DNA from: Dichetophora obliterata | Lineage: Eukaryota; Arthropoda; Insecta; Diptera; Sciomyzidae | Direction of reading: 5' to 3' | Length of the DNA: 64,000 bases | Assembly (NCBI GenBank): GCA_963920525.1 | Contig: OY986438.1 | Span: 97,823,349-97,887,348, forward strand | Shown here: in pieces, positions 1 to 10,337 of the stretch | Layout: each line of letters begins with the position of its first letter | Position numbering within the stretch: position 1 is the first letter of the stretch | Translations under genes and position numbers: made by a program | The notes under the pieces: model-generated | Seen by the model: only the letters and a program-made list of their open reading frames with translations | Told to the model about the DNA's origin: nothing | Database searches by the model: none

Positions 1-200
1 AGAGATAACCGAAATTTCAGTTAAGGAAAACTTTTTTAGTTAAATAATCGATAGCCTTCTTGTAGGGACGTTAGATAAAACGTATTTTTACGTTATATCT
101 AACGGTTACATATAACTGAGTTTTCGGTTATATCTATCTGGTGAGATTTGGTTACCTTTATGTTACCTTTACCTTTAGTTACCTTTATGAGATTTATGTT
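1..200. repeat. Partial further copy of the HSPA14 5'-flank repeat plus AT-rich flank
   Basis: Bases 1-60 resemble the stretches near 355-415 and 865-925 (the 'agagataaccgaaatttcag...gttaaat...cgata' block), so a third repeat unit probably extends off the left edge. Bases 60-200 hold short repeats of 'gttatatcta' and 'gttaccttta'. No gene was seen. Confidence 0.5.
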
Positions 201-712
201 AACTAGAGAGAGCGAGAAAGCTATATTTCGATGGTATTGGAAATTGATAAAAAAAGCATCGAGTGAGAAAGGGATGCCAGACCAAACGTAAACATGAGTT
301 TCGGCTACTTTCTCCCCGAGGCTCTTCCTAGCATAACCGAAACTTTGTATGAAGAGATAGCCGAAATTTCAGTTTGGAAAAACCGTTTTGTTTTAATTAA
401 ATATACGATAACCTTCTTGTTGAGTTCTCGAATAGGATTTGTTTTAACGTTTTGTCATTGTGACTTCCCCTATCGTGTAGGCTGTGATTTGTCTCAAACT
501 TGATAGCACTGGGTTTTTTAATCAATCTGCTGTCAAATGACAGCTGCCAAATTTTTTATACGCTCCCGCTATACAATTTTGTACACAGAACGCAAAGTTA
601 TGTGCTGTTGCCTGTTACCAGTGTGATTGGGACAAAGTGTTGTGCTTTCATAGAAATAGTTAAATTTTTAAACCATAGTTTGGAGCCAAGAGACCGTCCT
701 TCAACTGATAAA
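201..712 (+). repeat. Tandem 5'-flank unit A (about 512 bp, no MITE insertions)
   Basis: This unit begins with 'aactagagagagcgagaaag' and ends with 'gaccgtccttcaactgata', just like the stretch next to the HSPA14 start codon. It is a paralogous copy of 713-1841. It preserves uninterrupted the sites where two MITEs sit in unit B; around 470-490 it reads 'cctatcgtgtaggctgtg'. Short open frames here (294-503, 500-718) have no recognisable domain and are not called genes. Confidence 0.8.
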
Positions 713-989
713 AACTAGAGAGAGCGAGAAAGCTATATTTCTATGGTATTAGAAATTGATAAAAACAGCAACGAGTGAGAAAGGGATGTCAGACCAAACG
801 TATACATGAGTTTCGGCTTCTTTCTCCCCGAGGCTCTTCCTTGCATAACCGAAATTTTGTATGAAGAGATAACCGAACTTTCAGTTTGGAAAAACCGTTT
901 TGTTTTAGTTAAATATCCGATAGTTGGGTTAAAACTAGTACTCGAATGGGATTTGTTTTAACTTTTTGCCATTATGACTTACCCTATCG

Positions 990-1310
990 CATGGCACAAT
1001 TACTGACAAGGTAGTAGCGTAGACTGGCTTTTTTTCACGAGCGGCGATGGGTAGTTGTCAAAATTAGCTGTTCATGCAATTAATCAAAGAAATGTGAAGA
1101 TATAAGCAATGACTTAAACATAGCTAGTCAATCGCAGCAAACTAAAAATATTCCAATAAACTTCGCGAACAAATTTAATGAATCAAAGAAATGTTAAAAA
1201 TAAGCACATAGCTAGTCAACAGCAGCAAACTAAAACTTCTTTAATTGTTTTTGATAACTACCAATCGCCAAAAAGCTGTCACGGCTACCTTGTCAAATAA
1301 TTATACCATA
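990..1310. mobile_element. hAT-like MITE of the CATGGTA family, copy 1
   Basis: The left end reads CATGGCACAATTACTGACAA and the right end is its degenerate inverted copy (GGCTACCTTGTCAAATAATT...). It is flanked by CCCTATCG on both sides (982-989 and 1311-1318), an 8-bp target-site duplication. The interior is closely related to 1326-1600. It has no coding capacity. An 8-bp duplication fits hAT-type transposition; the superfamily is inferred. Confidence 0.8.
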
Positions 1311-1325
1311 CCCTATCGTGTAGGC

Positions 1326-1600
1326 CATGGTACAATTACTGACAAGGTAGTAGCGTAGGTTGTCTTTTTTCTCACGAGCGGCGATAGGTAGTTGTCAAAA
1401 TTAGCAGTTCATGCAATTAAAGAATGAAATGTGAAAAAATAAGCAACGACTTAAACATAGCTAGTCAATCGGATCAACCTAAAAACATTCCAATAAACTT
1501 CGCCAACAAATTTGATGAATCAAAGAAAAGTTTCTTTAGTGTTTTTGACAACTACCAATGTCAAATAATAACGGCTACCTTGTCAAATAATTATACCATG
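1326..1600. mobile_element. hAT-like MITE of the CATGGTA family, copy 2
   Basis: The ends are CATGGTACAATTACTGACAA and its inverted partner ending ...TTATACCATG. The flanks are GTGTAGGC (1318-1325) and GTATAGGC (1601-1608), an 8-bp duplication with one mismatch. The empty site is preserved in unit A near 476-484. Confidence 0.8.
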
Positions 1601-1841
1601 GTATAGGCTGTGATTTCTGTGAAACTTGGTAGCACTGGGTTTTTTAATCAAATCTGCTGTCAATATGACAGCTGCCAAATCTTTTCCACGCTCCCGCTAT
1701 ACAATTTTGTACACAGAACGCAAGGTTATGTGCTGTTGCCTGTTACCAGTGTGATTGGGACAAAGCGTTGTGCTTTCATAGAAATAGTTAAATTTGTAAT
1801 CCTAAGTTGAAAGCCAAGAGACCGTCCTTGAACTGATAAAA

Positions 1842-3401
1842 ATGTGGCCCCGTTTTGGCATTAAAATTGGCAACAGTACATTGTGTATCGCCTTCGTTAA
1901 GTCTGACGGTAAAATCGAGGTCATTGCAAACAAGCAAGGTGATCGTGTGTCTCAAGCATGTCTACTCTGGGCTGGCGGCGAAGAAATCGAATGTGGCCTG
2001 ACGGCGCAGCAGAAAATGGCATCACGGCCCACACAAGCCGTTGCCAACAGTTTTCAATTATTTGTGCCTCACGAGGAGTTATCTGATGAGAGAATTGCAG
2101 CCGCTACCAAAGAAATTACATGTGCCTACGATGCCGAATGCCACGAATTTGAGTTGATCGTTGCTAATAGTGACTCAGATGAAGCACCAACGAGGAAAAT
2201 ATCACCGTTTGATGTTCACGTACAGCTGCTCAAATCTGAATTTGAGCTCGCGCGACAGTATCTTGATTCGGGTAGCGGACAGAAACCCATCGTTGTGTTA
2301 TCTATACCAAGTTACTATTCGACATCGGCATGGGCTTCGCTGGCCCAAGCAGCCGAAGAAGCTGGCTTTCATGTAGGACAAATAATAACGGAACCCACAG
2401 CTGCCGTTCTTGCCTACGGTATCGGTGAGTGCAATGTAGCAGATCAAAGTAACAAATTACCTACCACCAGCAAGTATGTGTTGAGCATTAAGTGCGGCGG
2501 TCTATATAGCCACTTTGCGTTGTACGAGTTAACAAATGGCTTGTATAAGATTATGAGCTGTGAAGGACCCTTTAGTATTGGTGGAAAACAACACACTGAG
2601 GCCTTAGTTCTATTCATCTGCCAAGAGTTCTATAAAAAGTTCAAATTAGATCCACATGAAAGTCGTCGTTCCATGGCCAAGATACGTGCGGCGGCTGCCA
2701 ACTGTAAACATATTTTAACAACACTGCCATCGACGCAAATTTACATCGACTCACTGATGGATGGTGTGGACTTTAATATGCAAATGTCGCGGGCGCGCTT
2801 CGAGAGTCTCATACAACCAGTTATAAATAACTTTATGCAAACTCTAAACGAGGTGGTCGATAAAATGTTCCAGCAGAATAGCGAGGTAAAAAAGATCGAC
2901 GAAATCGTGCTGCTTGGTGCAACAATGCAGATACCGAAATTGCAGTCGGCAATAAGTGCACGTTTTCCGGAGGCCAAACTAAATTCCACTTTATCAGCAG
3001 ATGAGGTTGTCGCAATTGGTTGTTCGCGTCAAGCTACTTTCTTGACCGACCCCGAGGGCCAAGATCTCGAAGCAACGGAAGAATGCGTTTGTGTGGATAC
3101 TGATGCGCTTATATGGCATGGTGATAACGAAGCCAATGCAAAGGTTCTGCTGCGTAAAGGAACGCTGCTACCAAGCGTTATCACGGTAGACGTTCAAACC
3201 GATGCTGTGACGAAAACAGAAGAGAATGACCAACGCATTGACGTTTTTCACATAAAGGTGGGCGATGAAGTCAACAAGGTGTGCCTGAAAGATGCACCGG
3301 TTTCAGCCGAAGGCGTTTTTAAAATTGAAGTTGACGTGAGTTTTATCGAAGAAGATAATAGCAGCGCTACGTCACCTGTTATTAAGCTACGTTGTATTTA
3401 G
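1842..3401 (+). CDS. HSPA14: HSPA14-like heat shock protein 70 family member
   Basis: Divergent Hsp70 of 519 residues, close to the roughly 509 of HSPA14 (Hsp70L1) and shorter than canonical Hsp70 of about 640. In mammals HSPA14 pairs with the J-protein DNAJC2/MPP11 in the ribosome-associated complex that helps nascent chains fold; the same role here is inferred. Visible features are the degenerate phosphate-1 loop FGIKIGNSTLCIAF at the N terminus, AGFHVGQIITEPTAAVLAYG near residue 175-195 (second Hsp70 signature), and IDEIVLLGATMQIPKLQSAI near residue 350-370 (third signature). After the ATPase domain only a short substrate-binding-like tail remains, as expected for this subfamily. The ATG at 1842 follows the duplicated 5' flank and opens directly on the conserved N terminus. 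There are no introns. It converges on PRIM1, with 235 bp between the stop codons. I recall the Drosophila counterpart as CG7182 (not verified). Confidence 0.93.
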   Translation: MWPRFGIKIGNSTLCIAFVKSDGKIEVIANKQGDRVSQACLLWAGGEEIECGLTAQQKMASRPTQAVANSFQLFVPHEELSDERIAAATKEITCAYDAECHEFELIVANSDSDEAPTRKISPFDVHVQLLKSEFELARQYLDSGSGQKPIVVLSIPSYYSTSAWASLAQAAEEAGFHVGQIITEPTAAVLAYGIGECNVADQSNKLPTTSKYVLSIKCGGLYSHFALYELTNGLYKIMSCEGPFSIGGKQHTEALVLFICQEFYKKFKLDPHESRRSMAKIRAAAANCKHILTTLPSTQIYIDSLMDGVDFNMQMSRARFESLIQPVINNFMQTLNEVVDKMFQQNSEVKKIDEIVLLGATMQIPKLQSAISARFPEAKLNSTLSADEVVAIGCSRQATFLTDPEGQDLEATEECVCVDTDALIWHGDNEANAKVLLRKGTLLPSVITVDVQTDAVTKTEENDQRIDVFHIKVGDEVNKVCLKDAPVSAEGVFKIEVDVSFIEEDNSSATSPVIKLRCI

Positions 3402-3435
3402 TAAATTAATTTTACTTTAGATTTTTGCTAATTTA

Positions 3436-3441
3436 AATAAA
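3436..3441 (+). promoter_or_regulatory. Putative poly(A) signal of HSPA14
   Basis: AATAAA lies 35 bp after the HSPA14 stop codon in an AT-rich 3' UTR. Confidence 0.55.
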
Positions 3442-3594
3442 CATAAAATTAAAAGTTTAGCTAAGATGGTATGAATGAACTAAGGATAAATGATTAAAAT
3501 TAGTGGTTTTGACCATCTCAATAGACCAGATCAGTACTAAAGTTTAAAGATTATTAAATGCTCACCTTATAATTTTTAAAAAAAAAATTATAAA

Positions 3595-3600
3595 TTTATT
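3595..3600 (-). promoter_or_regulatory. Putative poly(A) signal of PRIM1
   Basis: TTTATT on the plus strand is AATAAA on the minus strand, 37 bp past the PRIM1 stop codon. Together with the HSPA14 signal it frames a 235-bp convergent intergenic gap that holds no other gene. Confidence 0.55.
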
Positions 3601-3636
3601 TAAAAGTTGTTAAATCTATAAAAATAAAAATTATCA

Positions 3637-4654
3637 TTAAAACTCCATTTTCTGGTCGCTGACATCAATAGCCTTTGTCTTAAAACTGCTCTCAAGCTTT
3701 CGCAAAAACTCCTCAAAAACAACAACGCCTTTGAACATGCTCGTCTTCTTGTAATCCTTGATGCGATTCTTTTCCTCTGGAACTTCCTGGTTTTTTATCT
3801 TATCATCGAAGGCGTTGATTTCATTTAATAGCTTTAAAATGTTTGGCACAGTCGTTGGATCAAACTTTGCCGCAACACTGACATTAAATGGTACACACAC
3901 TTTACCGGTGGCAGGATGTATACAAAATGGCGCTTTCAGTAAATGATTAAAACCTTTGGTTACATTTATATCTAGCCTGGGATACATAATGCTAAGCTGC
4001 AGTTCTTCAGTTATATTACGTAACTTGCGGCTCCACACACTAGATGCACTGGTACGCATTGAATTGGCAAAGCGTATAAAAGAAGCCCAAACTGCCTTCG
4101 ATGGTGCTCCGTCTTCATGATTTTTATTCAAATAAGCTTCCGTTTCCTTGCGCGCCATATCATCTGGTATCATTTGTATTAACTTTGCGACACCTTGTGG
4201 AGTACCAAATAAATTCTGATCGACCAATACTATTTCTTCAAACAATGGTTCAATATATTTTAACGCGCGCCGGACGCTATGATGAATACGTTCACCAAAA
4301 TTCACGCGTGGCACATTTGAGCCATTAACTGTGACATGTGTTACTATCTGCAGGTATTCTGCGACTGCGTTTCGTGCACGTGAATCCAGATGGCGTGATT
4401 CGTGATCACAAACCCAACAATGAATACCACGACGTCCAGAGAAGACCCACAGTATGTGTTCAAAACCAAAATCTTCACGCAGAGCAGCGTCGAGAACGCG
4501 TGCTGCGACTGCCATGAATTTCCAGCATTTGATGCACACATCGGCGCCGCTGCAGCAAGTACGAACATCATCGTAGTCAGTCATATCAATATCGAAGACT
4601 AGCTCACGCTGCACCGGCACCATTGCCGCAGAAGATATGCGAAAGTTTTTGGGT
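3637..4654 (-). CDS. PRIM1: DNA primase small subunit, exon 3 (catalytic core to C terminus)
   Basis: Last and largest coding exon of the p48/p49 catalytic subunit of DNA polymerase alpha-primase, which makes RNA primers for replication in the nucleus. Visible motifs are the catalytic aspartates in ELVFDIDMTDYDDVR, the cysteine-rich zinc site CCSGADVCIKCW, the nucleotide-binding SGRRGIHCWVCD, and YPRLDINVTKGFNHLLK, all in the order known for PRIM1. The 3' splice site is TTCTTTAG at 4655-4662 (minus strand), so the exon starts at 4654 in phase 2. The open frame runs on to 4686, but those residues (MSYYYFFMF) are intron. The protein N terminus is missing locally and is found at 37161-37515. Joined lengths (130+157+1018 nt) give 434 residues, against about 420 in human. 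The frame is intact to the stop. Confidence 0.95.
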
Positions 4655-4913
4655 CTAAAGAACATAAAAAAATAGTAATAAGACAAAATTAAAAATATAA
4701 AAAACAGAAAAAAATTTCAAAAATAAATTTACACCGGTGAGCGGATATTTACATTTTTTACACCGCTTACTCGGTGTGAAATGACGAACTTATCCGATCG
4801 GTGTAAAATAAGAGAGGCAAAGAAGAAGCGCAATAATAATATCACATTCTCATTGATAGACAAATTAAAAAATTAAATTTCTCAATTTTATTTGTTCGAT
4901 TTCATGGCAGAAT

Positions 4914-5060
4914 CATGGCAAAATTAGACAAGGTAGTGTTAGGGCAGAGAGCCGGTGATCGAAACTGTCAAAAATACCAAAATGGCTGACTTTGACAGTT
5001 AAGGTCACTAAGAAAGAGAGCACATTCAGCCCTTATACTAACTTGTCTAATTCTACTATA
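4914..5060. mobile_element. hAT-like MITE of the CATGGTA family, copy 3
   Basis: 147-bp element. The left end CATGGCAAAATTAGACAAGG mirrors the right end, which reads TATAGTAGAATTAGACAAGT in reverse complement. The flanks are GGCAGAAT (4906-4913) and GGTAGAAT (5061-5068), an 8-bp duplication with one mismatch. Its inner part ('aaatggctga.tttgacagtt') recurs at 11251. Confidence 0.75.
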
Positions 5061-5257
5061 GGTAGAATTATCCAGCTAGTGTTGACAACTGCTTATTTTC
5101 TCTTCAAAAAGAAAACATAGCCTGTCAAAAACAGCTGTTAGTGAAAGAAAGCGAAAAATAAAGCAAACGTCGAAAACTAAAATAAAAATCAAATAAGAAT
5201 TTTTGTGCGTTTAAGTAAGCAAAAAAAATTTAAAATCATGATAGTTGTAAAAAATCG

Positions 5258-6876
5258 TCACGATTACGATTTCCGGGGCGCCGCGATTTGAAAGTGTTTT
5301 CTGGTAGAGAACAACAAAAACAAATGTTTGGCCGAACAAAAAATCGATTGCTTAACTAGTTATCGAGTTATCGATTTTTTAGTTTTTTTTTTTTGCTAAA
5401 AGATTTTCAAAAAACATCAATTTCTTTGCCATTATCAAATGGATCTAAAAGATTGGTATATCAATTGAAAGACAATTAAATTACCTTTTCAATTATATAT
5501 AAAACTTACATGATACAAAGAGCTACAGGTAAAGTATTCCCGGCGCAACAAACAAAATTTACTGCGCACCTCGTCATCGGTGCTCGTAAAATGTGACACT
5601 TGATGAATACATTCAAAAGAAAATGTAGAAAAGTGACGAAGATAGCAAAATGAAAACGAAAAAACAGTCAAAATTCTGTCAAGCACATCAAGCAACGTAG
5701 CCGCTTTTTGTGTAAATCGGTAAAAAAGGGAAAAAGCACCCCTACAAAATATGCAAATTTTTCTTCACAAACACTAATTAAAAATATATTAACTTTATTT
5801 TGGACATGTGCTTTATATAACAATATTTATTTCATATCAGTAAAACAAGTTTTCATAAGAAAATGTAGGCATTTTAAAATCTTTACACCCTATGAATAAA
5901 TTGTGACTACGTTGTAACCAAGGAGCACCTTGCACGTCACAGCAAAGATGGCGGACATGCGCAATACTTTATCTGTAGTTCTTTGTATCATGTAAAACTT
6001 ATATCATTGCAAGCGTATTTATAATTTTATAATTTTATATGCCATATTTGAAGTTTTTAATTTAAAAATCGTTATTTTCTACTAAATTTGCGTTATTGAG
6101 GTACTAAAATTATATTTTATTTTTAAAGCTTACAATTTAACCTTTCATTTGATATATTAATGTATATATATATATTCTTTACAATTTACACTATATTACA
6201 TAAAATTAATAAAAATTGCTATTTGCTATTGCATTGTCCAAAACTGATCAACTAAAAATTTCAAATTTTGTTCGCTGGCTAGAAAATCATATTCATTCAT
6301 ATAAATATTGCAGCTACAATGTTGCCTTAAGAACAGTAATTTATTATAATGGTGATATAAGAAAATATGGAATTAGAATACAAAACAACTAAGGTAAATA
6401 TGCTTGAATTAACAACTTTCCGTATAAGGGCAAATCATTTCATCATAAAAAACATCAAAAATTAAGTAAATCATGTTTTATATACCAAACGAAAGACAAA
6501 ATTTCAGGCTTCAATAATTAACTTCTCATAATCCATAGTAATAACGGTAGTTTTAGAGAAAACGGTTTTATATAAGCAAATATTTCACTTTTGCATACAA
6601 ATAGCTATAAAATATTAAATACTCAACGGATTTGATTCATTTAAAATGAATATAAAAGCTTTATATATTACCTTTCAAATAACACATTAATCAGCAATAT
6701 TGGTTATACATTTAGAAAAATATAGATAGTTTTCTTAAAACATCTAAAAGAGTAAAAATTTTTTTTAAAAATCGATAACTTGAAAACAAATCGATTTTTC
6801 CTTCTGCCATTTTTATTTTTTGTTAAAGACCTTCCTGAATTCATTGTCAAATCGCGGCGCCCCGGAAATCGTGATC
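5258..6876. mobile_element. Foldback-like element A
   Basis: The left arm starts near TCACGATTACGATTTCCGGG (5258) and the right arm ends as its inverse (CCCCGGAAATCGTGATC, to 6876). Both arms then carry 'atcgat' and 'gttatcgatttt' blocks. The loop (6235-6340, 'gctggctagaaaat...attcatataaatattgcagct') matches the loop of the element at 39300-42185. No coding capacity was seen. It is interrupted by a separate insertion at 5509-5992. Confidence 0.65.
5509..5992. mobile_element. TIR element with 9-bp target duplication (Mutator-like MITE?)
   Basis: The ends are CATGATACAAAGAGCTACAG and the near-inverse CTGTAGTTCTTTGTATCATG, flanked by TAAAACTTA on both sides (5500-5508 and 5993-6001). A 9-bp duplication suggests a Mutator-like element, which is inference. 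Length 484 bp. Small open frames (5489-5695, 5708-5899) have no recognised domain. It is nested in foldback-like element A. Confidence 0.65.
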
Positions 6877-7388
6877 TCCCCAAAAAATCGTGTGATTTGT
6901 GCGAAAAGCTTTTCAGTTCGTGATGTTAAATTCTATTCAGTACCTCAAAAGGAAGCTCGTCTCCAGAGGTGTATTGGTGCCTGCGGCGTGATGCTAACAG
7001 AATAGACATTTGTTTGCGAAAAACATTTTACAGAGCAAGACTTTTGTCAAAATCTTCATAGATTCTGCTATGGCATTCGTTGTGTATTCACTTATTGACA
7101 ATGGCCGATTGAAAGCGCTCTCTTTTTGAATACATTTTTTGAAAGCTTATGTTTTCCATAAAAACTGTCAACACTACCTGGGTAATTCTGCTATGGTTCA
7201 ACTTATTTTTGTAAATCTTTATAAATATAAATGTAATGTAATGTGTGGCACCACGAAATGGACCCCAAAATGTGCACATTTGGGTGTTACTTCATATGAA
7301 ATAATTCCCAATTTCCGGAGACTACCTCATAAATTTTGGGAAATATTTGATTTTTTTTTTGTTCTTATTTCATTATAAAATAAAGCCC

Positions 7389-7433
7389 AATGAAATAAGC
7401 CCCAATCCAATTTTATTTGGGGCTTATTTCATT
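7389..7433. repeat. Perfect 17-bp stem-loop
   Basis: AATGAAATAAGCCCCAA (7389-7405) pairs exactly with TTGGGGCTTATTTCATT (7417-7433) across an 11-nt loop. It lies between two foldback-like elements. Confidence 0.7.
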
Positions 7434-7458
7434 TGACAATAAATTTAATGACAATTTA

Positions 7459-8052
7459 GTTTTGTACTCTTTGAGACAATAAGATTCGCCGAAGGATTTA
7501 TCGATATATCGATTAGTTATCGAGATATCGATTTTTTAAAAATGTTTACTCAACGGAACCAATATTTAAATTCGGTTATATCTTTGCTAATATTTATCCG
7601 ATCTGAATGACTTTCGAAAGATATCTGAATTAATTTCTTTCATTCGAAAGATATTTAAAATGTTTTTAATATGGAACGAAAAAAAATATGGTTCTGCCTT
7701 TTACAAAATGTATTTTTTCTGTAAAAGGAGCCAGATAGACTTTTATCAAAGGTTGTTTGATGTATTCTGAAGGACATATTGATATTTTTCCTAATTTTTA
7801 TAAAAAAAAGTAGCTCTGCCTTTTACAAATTGCAAAATTATTTGTTTTTTAATGATACCCAAATTAATCCGATCGGTCAAATATTAGCATAAGTATAGTG
7901 GAATTGACATAAACTTCTTTAAGCAAATTTTTTTAAAAATCGATAACTAATCGATGTATCGATAAATCCTTCGGTGAATCTTATTTTCTCAATGAGCTTT
8001 TCAAAACTGCATATTCAGATCTTGGGGCCACGGAAATCGTAATCGTGCCAAA
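7459..8052. mobile_element. Foldback-like element C (truncated)
   Basis: The left arm (7459-7557, including 'gattcgccgaaggatttatcgat') and the right arm (7923-8006, the inverse, including 'atcgataaatccttcggtgaatc') are inverted copies. The right side continues with 'ggaaatcgtaatcgtgcca' (to about 8052), the outer end also seen in elements A and B. The matching outer left end is missing. The 7560-7920 loop has short repeats around 'ctgccttttacaaa' and no gene. Confidence 0.55.
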
Positions 8053-8082
8053 AATGCTATACAAATTTTTAAGTGTGTACCA

Positions 8083-8253
8083 AAGAATGATAGAAACAAG
8101 ATTACGACCGCATGTTTTACCTCTAGATGACGTAATTGGAGCGAACTGTTCCTATCGGCTAAAAATAGATGGCTTACAAGGAAAAACATAGAGATGGCAA
8201 CATTCAATTGGCTCCAGTGACGTCGATGTCGTAATCTTGTTTCTATCATTCTT
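8083..8253. mobile_element. MITE with perfect 26-bp TIRs
   Basis: AAGAATGATAGAAACAAGAT plus ATTACGAC-type sequence (8083-8108) is exactly inverted at 8228-8253. Length about 171 bp. No clear target duplication was found, so the family is unassigned. It has no coding capacity. Confidence 0.65.
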
Positions 8254-8865
8254 GATTTCCTCCTATAACACGGTACGACAAAATTAACTAAACTACATAC
8301 ACTTTGAAATTGCCTAGTGTAAAAAATTTTTTGGTCGAGTATAACACAAAACGGCGCACACTGGGGATTTCGCGGAAAAAAGTCAAATTGTCAACATAGT
8401 CTTCATGCAACATGCAGTGGTATTTTGATATTAAAGACTAAATGGTACAGTCAAATCAAAAACAATTACTTCAATCTGACTGGTAGTTTTATTTTTATGC
8501 CGTTTCAAACTCCGAACTTGTATGTTTTACCGAACTAACTTAATATAAACCTAAGAATTTCAAGACGAATATTATTTTACTATGTGAGCTAACGTGTTTT
8601 TTTTTATTTTTTATTTAAAGTAGGATATGTCAATATACTAAAATTTAAAAAATAAACTCTGCAGAGACTTAATTTTTTTTTTTTTTTTTTTTTTTATGAA
8701 CTTATAACTAAAATCCCGTTTTTTCCAAACATTTGAATCTGAAATTTTAGCTGTACTTGCCTATGTTTGGAAATCACTACTAATACATTGCCTCATATCT
8801 GTTCTTACATTTTTAATCAATTTCAACTGCGGCCAGGTGCGCCTTTCAATAAAACTTATATTTTT
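8254..8865. other. AT-rich stretch with no recognised gene
   Basis: Contains a T-homopolymer near 8671-8695. No coding or repeat structure could be supported. Confidence 0.5.
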
Positions 8866-9355
8866 ATACCCTACACTTGACAAAGTCAGGGTATATTAAC
8901 TTTGTGCAAACGTTTTTAACGCATAGAAGGAGGCGTGGCCGGTATGGAAAAGTATATATATTCTTGATCAGCGTCAGCTCCTGAGTTGATTGAGCCATGT
9001 CCGTCCGTCCGTCCGTCCGTCCGTCTGTGTGATTATATCTTGCAAAGAATAAAGAGAACCAGGTAAGATATTTGAATGAAATTTGGCACACATATTGATA
9101 TGGACCCGGGGATGAGCCCAATGATTTTTTTTGGATACGCCCACAATTACGCCCACCTCCCATACCACCAACTATTGAGAAAACACAAAAAATGGGCTAA
9201 TAATTGAGCTAGAAAGACAAAATTTTGTATGTGTATATGTTTTATCAATTCTTAGTTGAGTACCAAAAATGGGCGTGATACGCCTACAAATACGCCCACC
9301 TTCCATACCACCCACAACACTCAAATTTTATATAAACACACTAAGTGTAGGGTAT
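8866..9355. mobile_element. TIR repeat with ATACCCTACACTT ends
   Basis: The 13-bp end ATACCCTACACTT is exactly inverted as AAGTGTAGGGTAT at 9343-9355. The interior has the 'gcatagaaggaggcgtggccgg', 'tatatattcttgatcagcgtcag' and 'tgagccatgtccgtccg' segments that recur in dispersed fly repeats (recalled, not checked), followed by 'acgcccacc...ccataccacc' blocks. Open frames across it are fortuitous. Confidence 0.55.
8998..9026. repeat. (TCCG)n microsatellite
   Basis: Six consecutive CCGT/TCCG units inside the 8866-9355 repeat. Confidence 0.8.
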
Positions 9356-9596
9356 TTCATAGTCGGGCTCGACCGACTATAGCTTCCTTACTGGTTTATA
9401 TTTTATATTATATTTTTATATCTTTTTTTTATATTTATGTTATTTTTTTTTTTAATTCAAAAAGAACGTGTTAAAAGAAGTTGTGTTATTAAAAGAGTTT
9501 TACGACTGTTCGTGATTGCGCTAATTTTTGCCCCATGTCCATGTTAGAATAATAATACATAATAATAATAAAATTTATATGAAAAATTCGTTTGTT

Positions 9597-9930
9597 TTTA
9601 TATGGGCGGTATATGATGGGCGTGGCCGATTTTAATGAAACTTTCACAAATTTTTTATTTTGTTAATTGTAATGTCTATGCTAAATTTCAACATGTTCGG
9701 AGCAAAAGAAAAAATGTTGTATGAATTATTAATTTTGAGTTATATGGGCGGTATATGATGGGCGTGGCCGATTTTAATGAAACTTTCACAACTTTTTTAT
9801 TTTGTTAATTGTAATGTCTGTGCTAAATTTCAACATGTTCGGAGCAAAAGAAAAATTTTGTATGAAAAATTAATTTTGAGTTACATGGGCGGTATATGAT
9901 GGGCGTGGCAGATTTTTATGAAAATTTATA
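9597..9930. repeat. About 142-bp tandem repeat, 2.3 copies
   Basis: The phrase 'atgggcggtatatgatgggcgtgg' starts near 9602, 9744 and 9885. Intervening text is about 95% identical by eye between the first two copies. Related, more diverged 'gtgcgtggca' repeats occur at 49650-49800. Confidence 0.75.
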
Positions 9931-10337
9931 TTTTTCTTAATAACGTTAATTAAGTGCTAGGTGCCAAGTTTTATCACTCTACAAGCACTCCTTATAATTT
10001 TTTCCCAGAAATGTATGAAGCCATCCCCACTGTGCGGCGCATAAAAGTTGTCTAAAACTCTCAAAATTTTGACTTGCCGTAAAAAACCTGTTTTAGAGAT
10101 AATTTCATTTTTGATTAGGAGTTAAATCGGAATTACTCCTAACTGTTGAAATATTAGCAGTTATTTAATTTTTTATAAGGAGTGTTTTTATTTTCAGATT
10201 TGGAATTATTTTATTTTCATTAAGACTGAGGCCCTTTTCCACACGGAAAGTTTTGTTGCCAGCAAGTCTGCGGCACAGGCAAGTCTGTACTGGCAATTTT
10301 TTGTTCTGTGCTGTTTTTATAAGCTTTTATTTAACTT

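Larger units (their letters stand above)
713..1841 (+). repeat. Tandem 5'-flank unit B, interrupted by two MITEs; directly upstream of HSPA14
   Basis: This is the second copy of the upstream unit and ends at the HSPA14 ATG. Removing the two MITE insertions (about 330 and 283 bp with target duplications) leaves about 515 bp, matching unit A. It should contain the HSPA14 promoter and 5' UTR. No core promoter element could be assigned with confidence. Confidence 0.8.
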
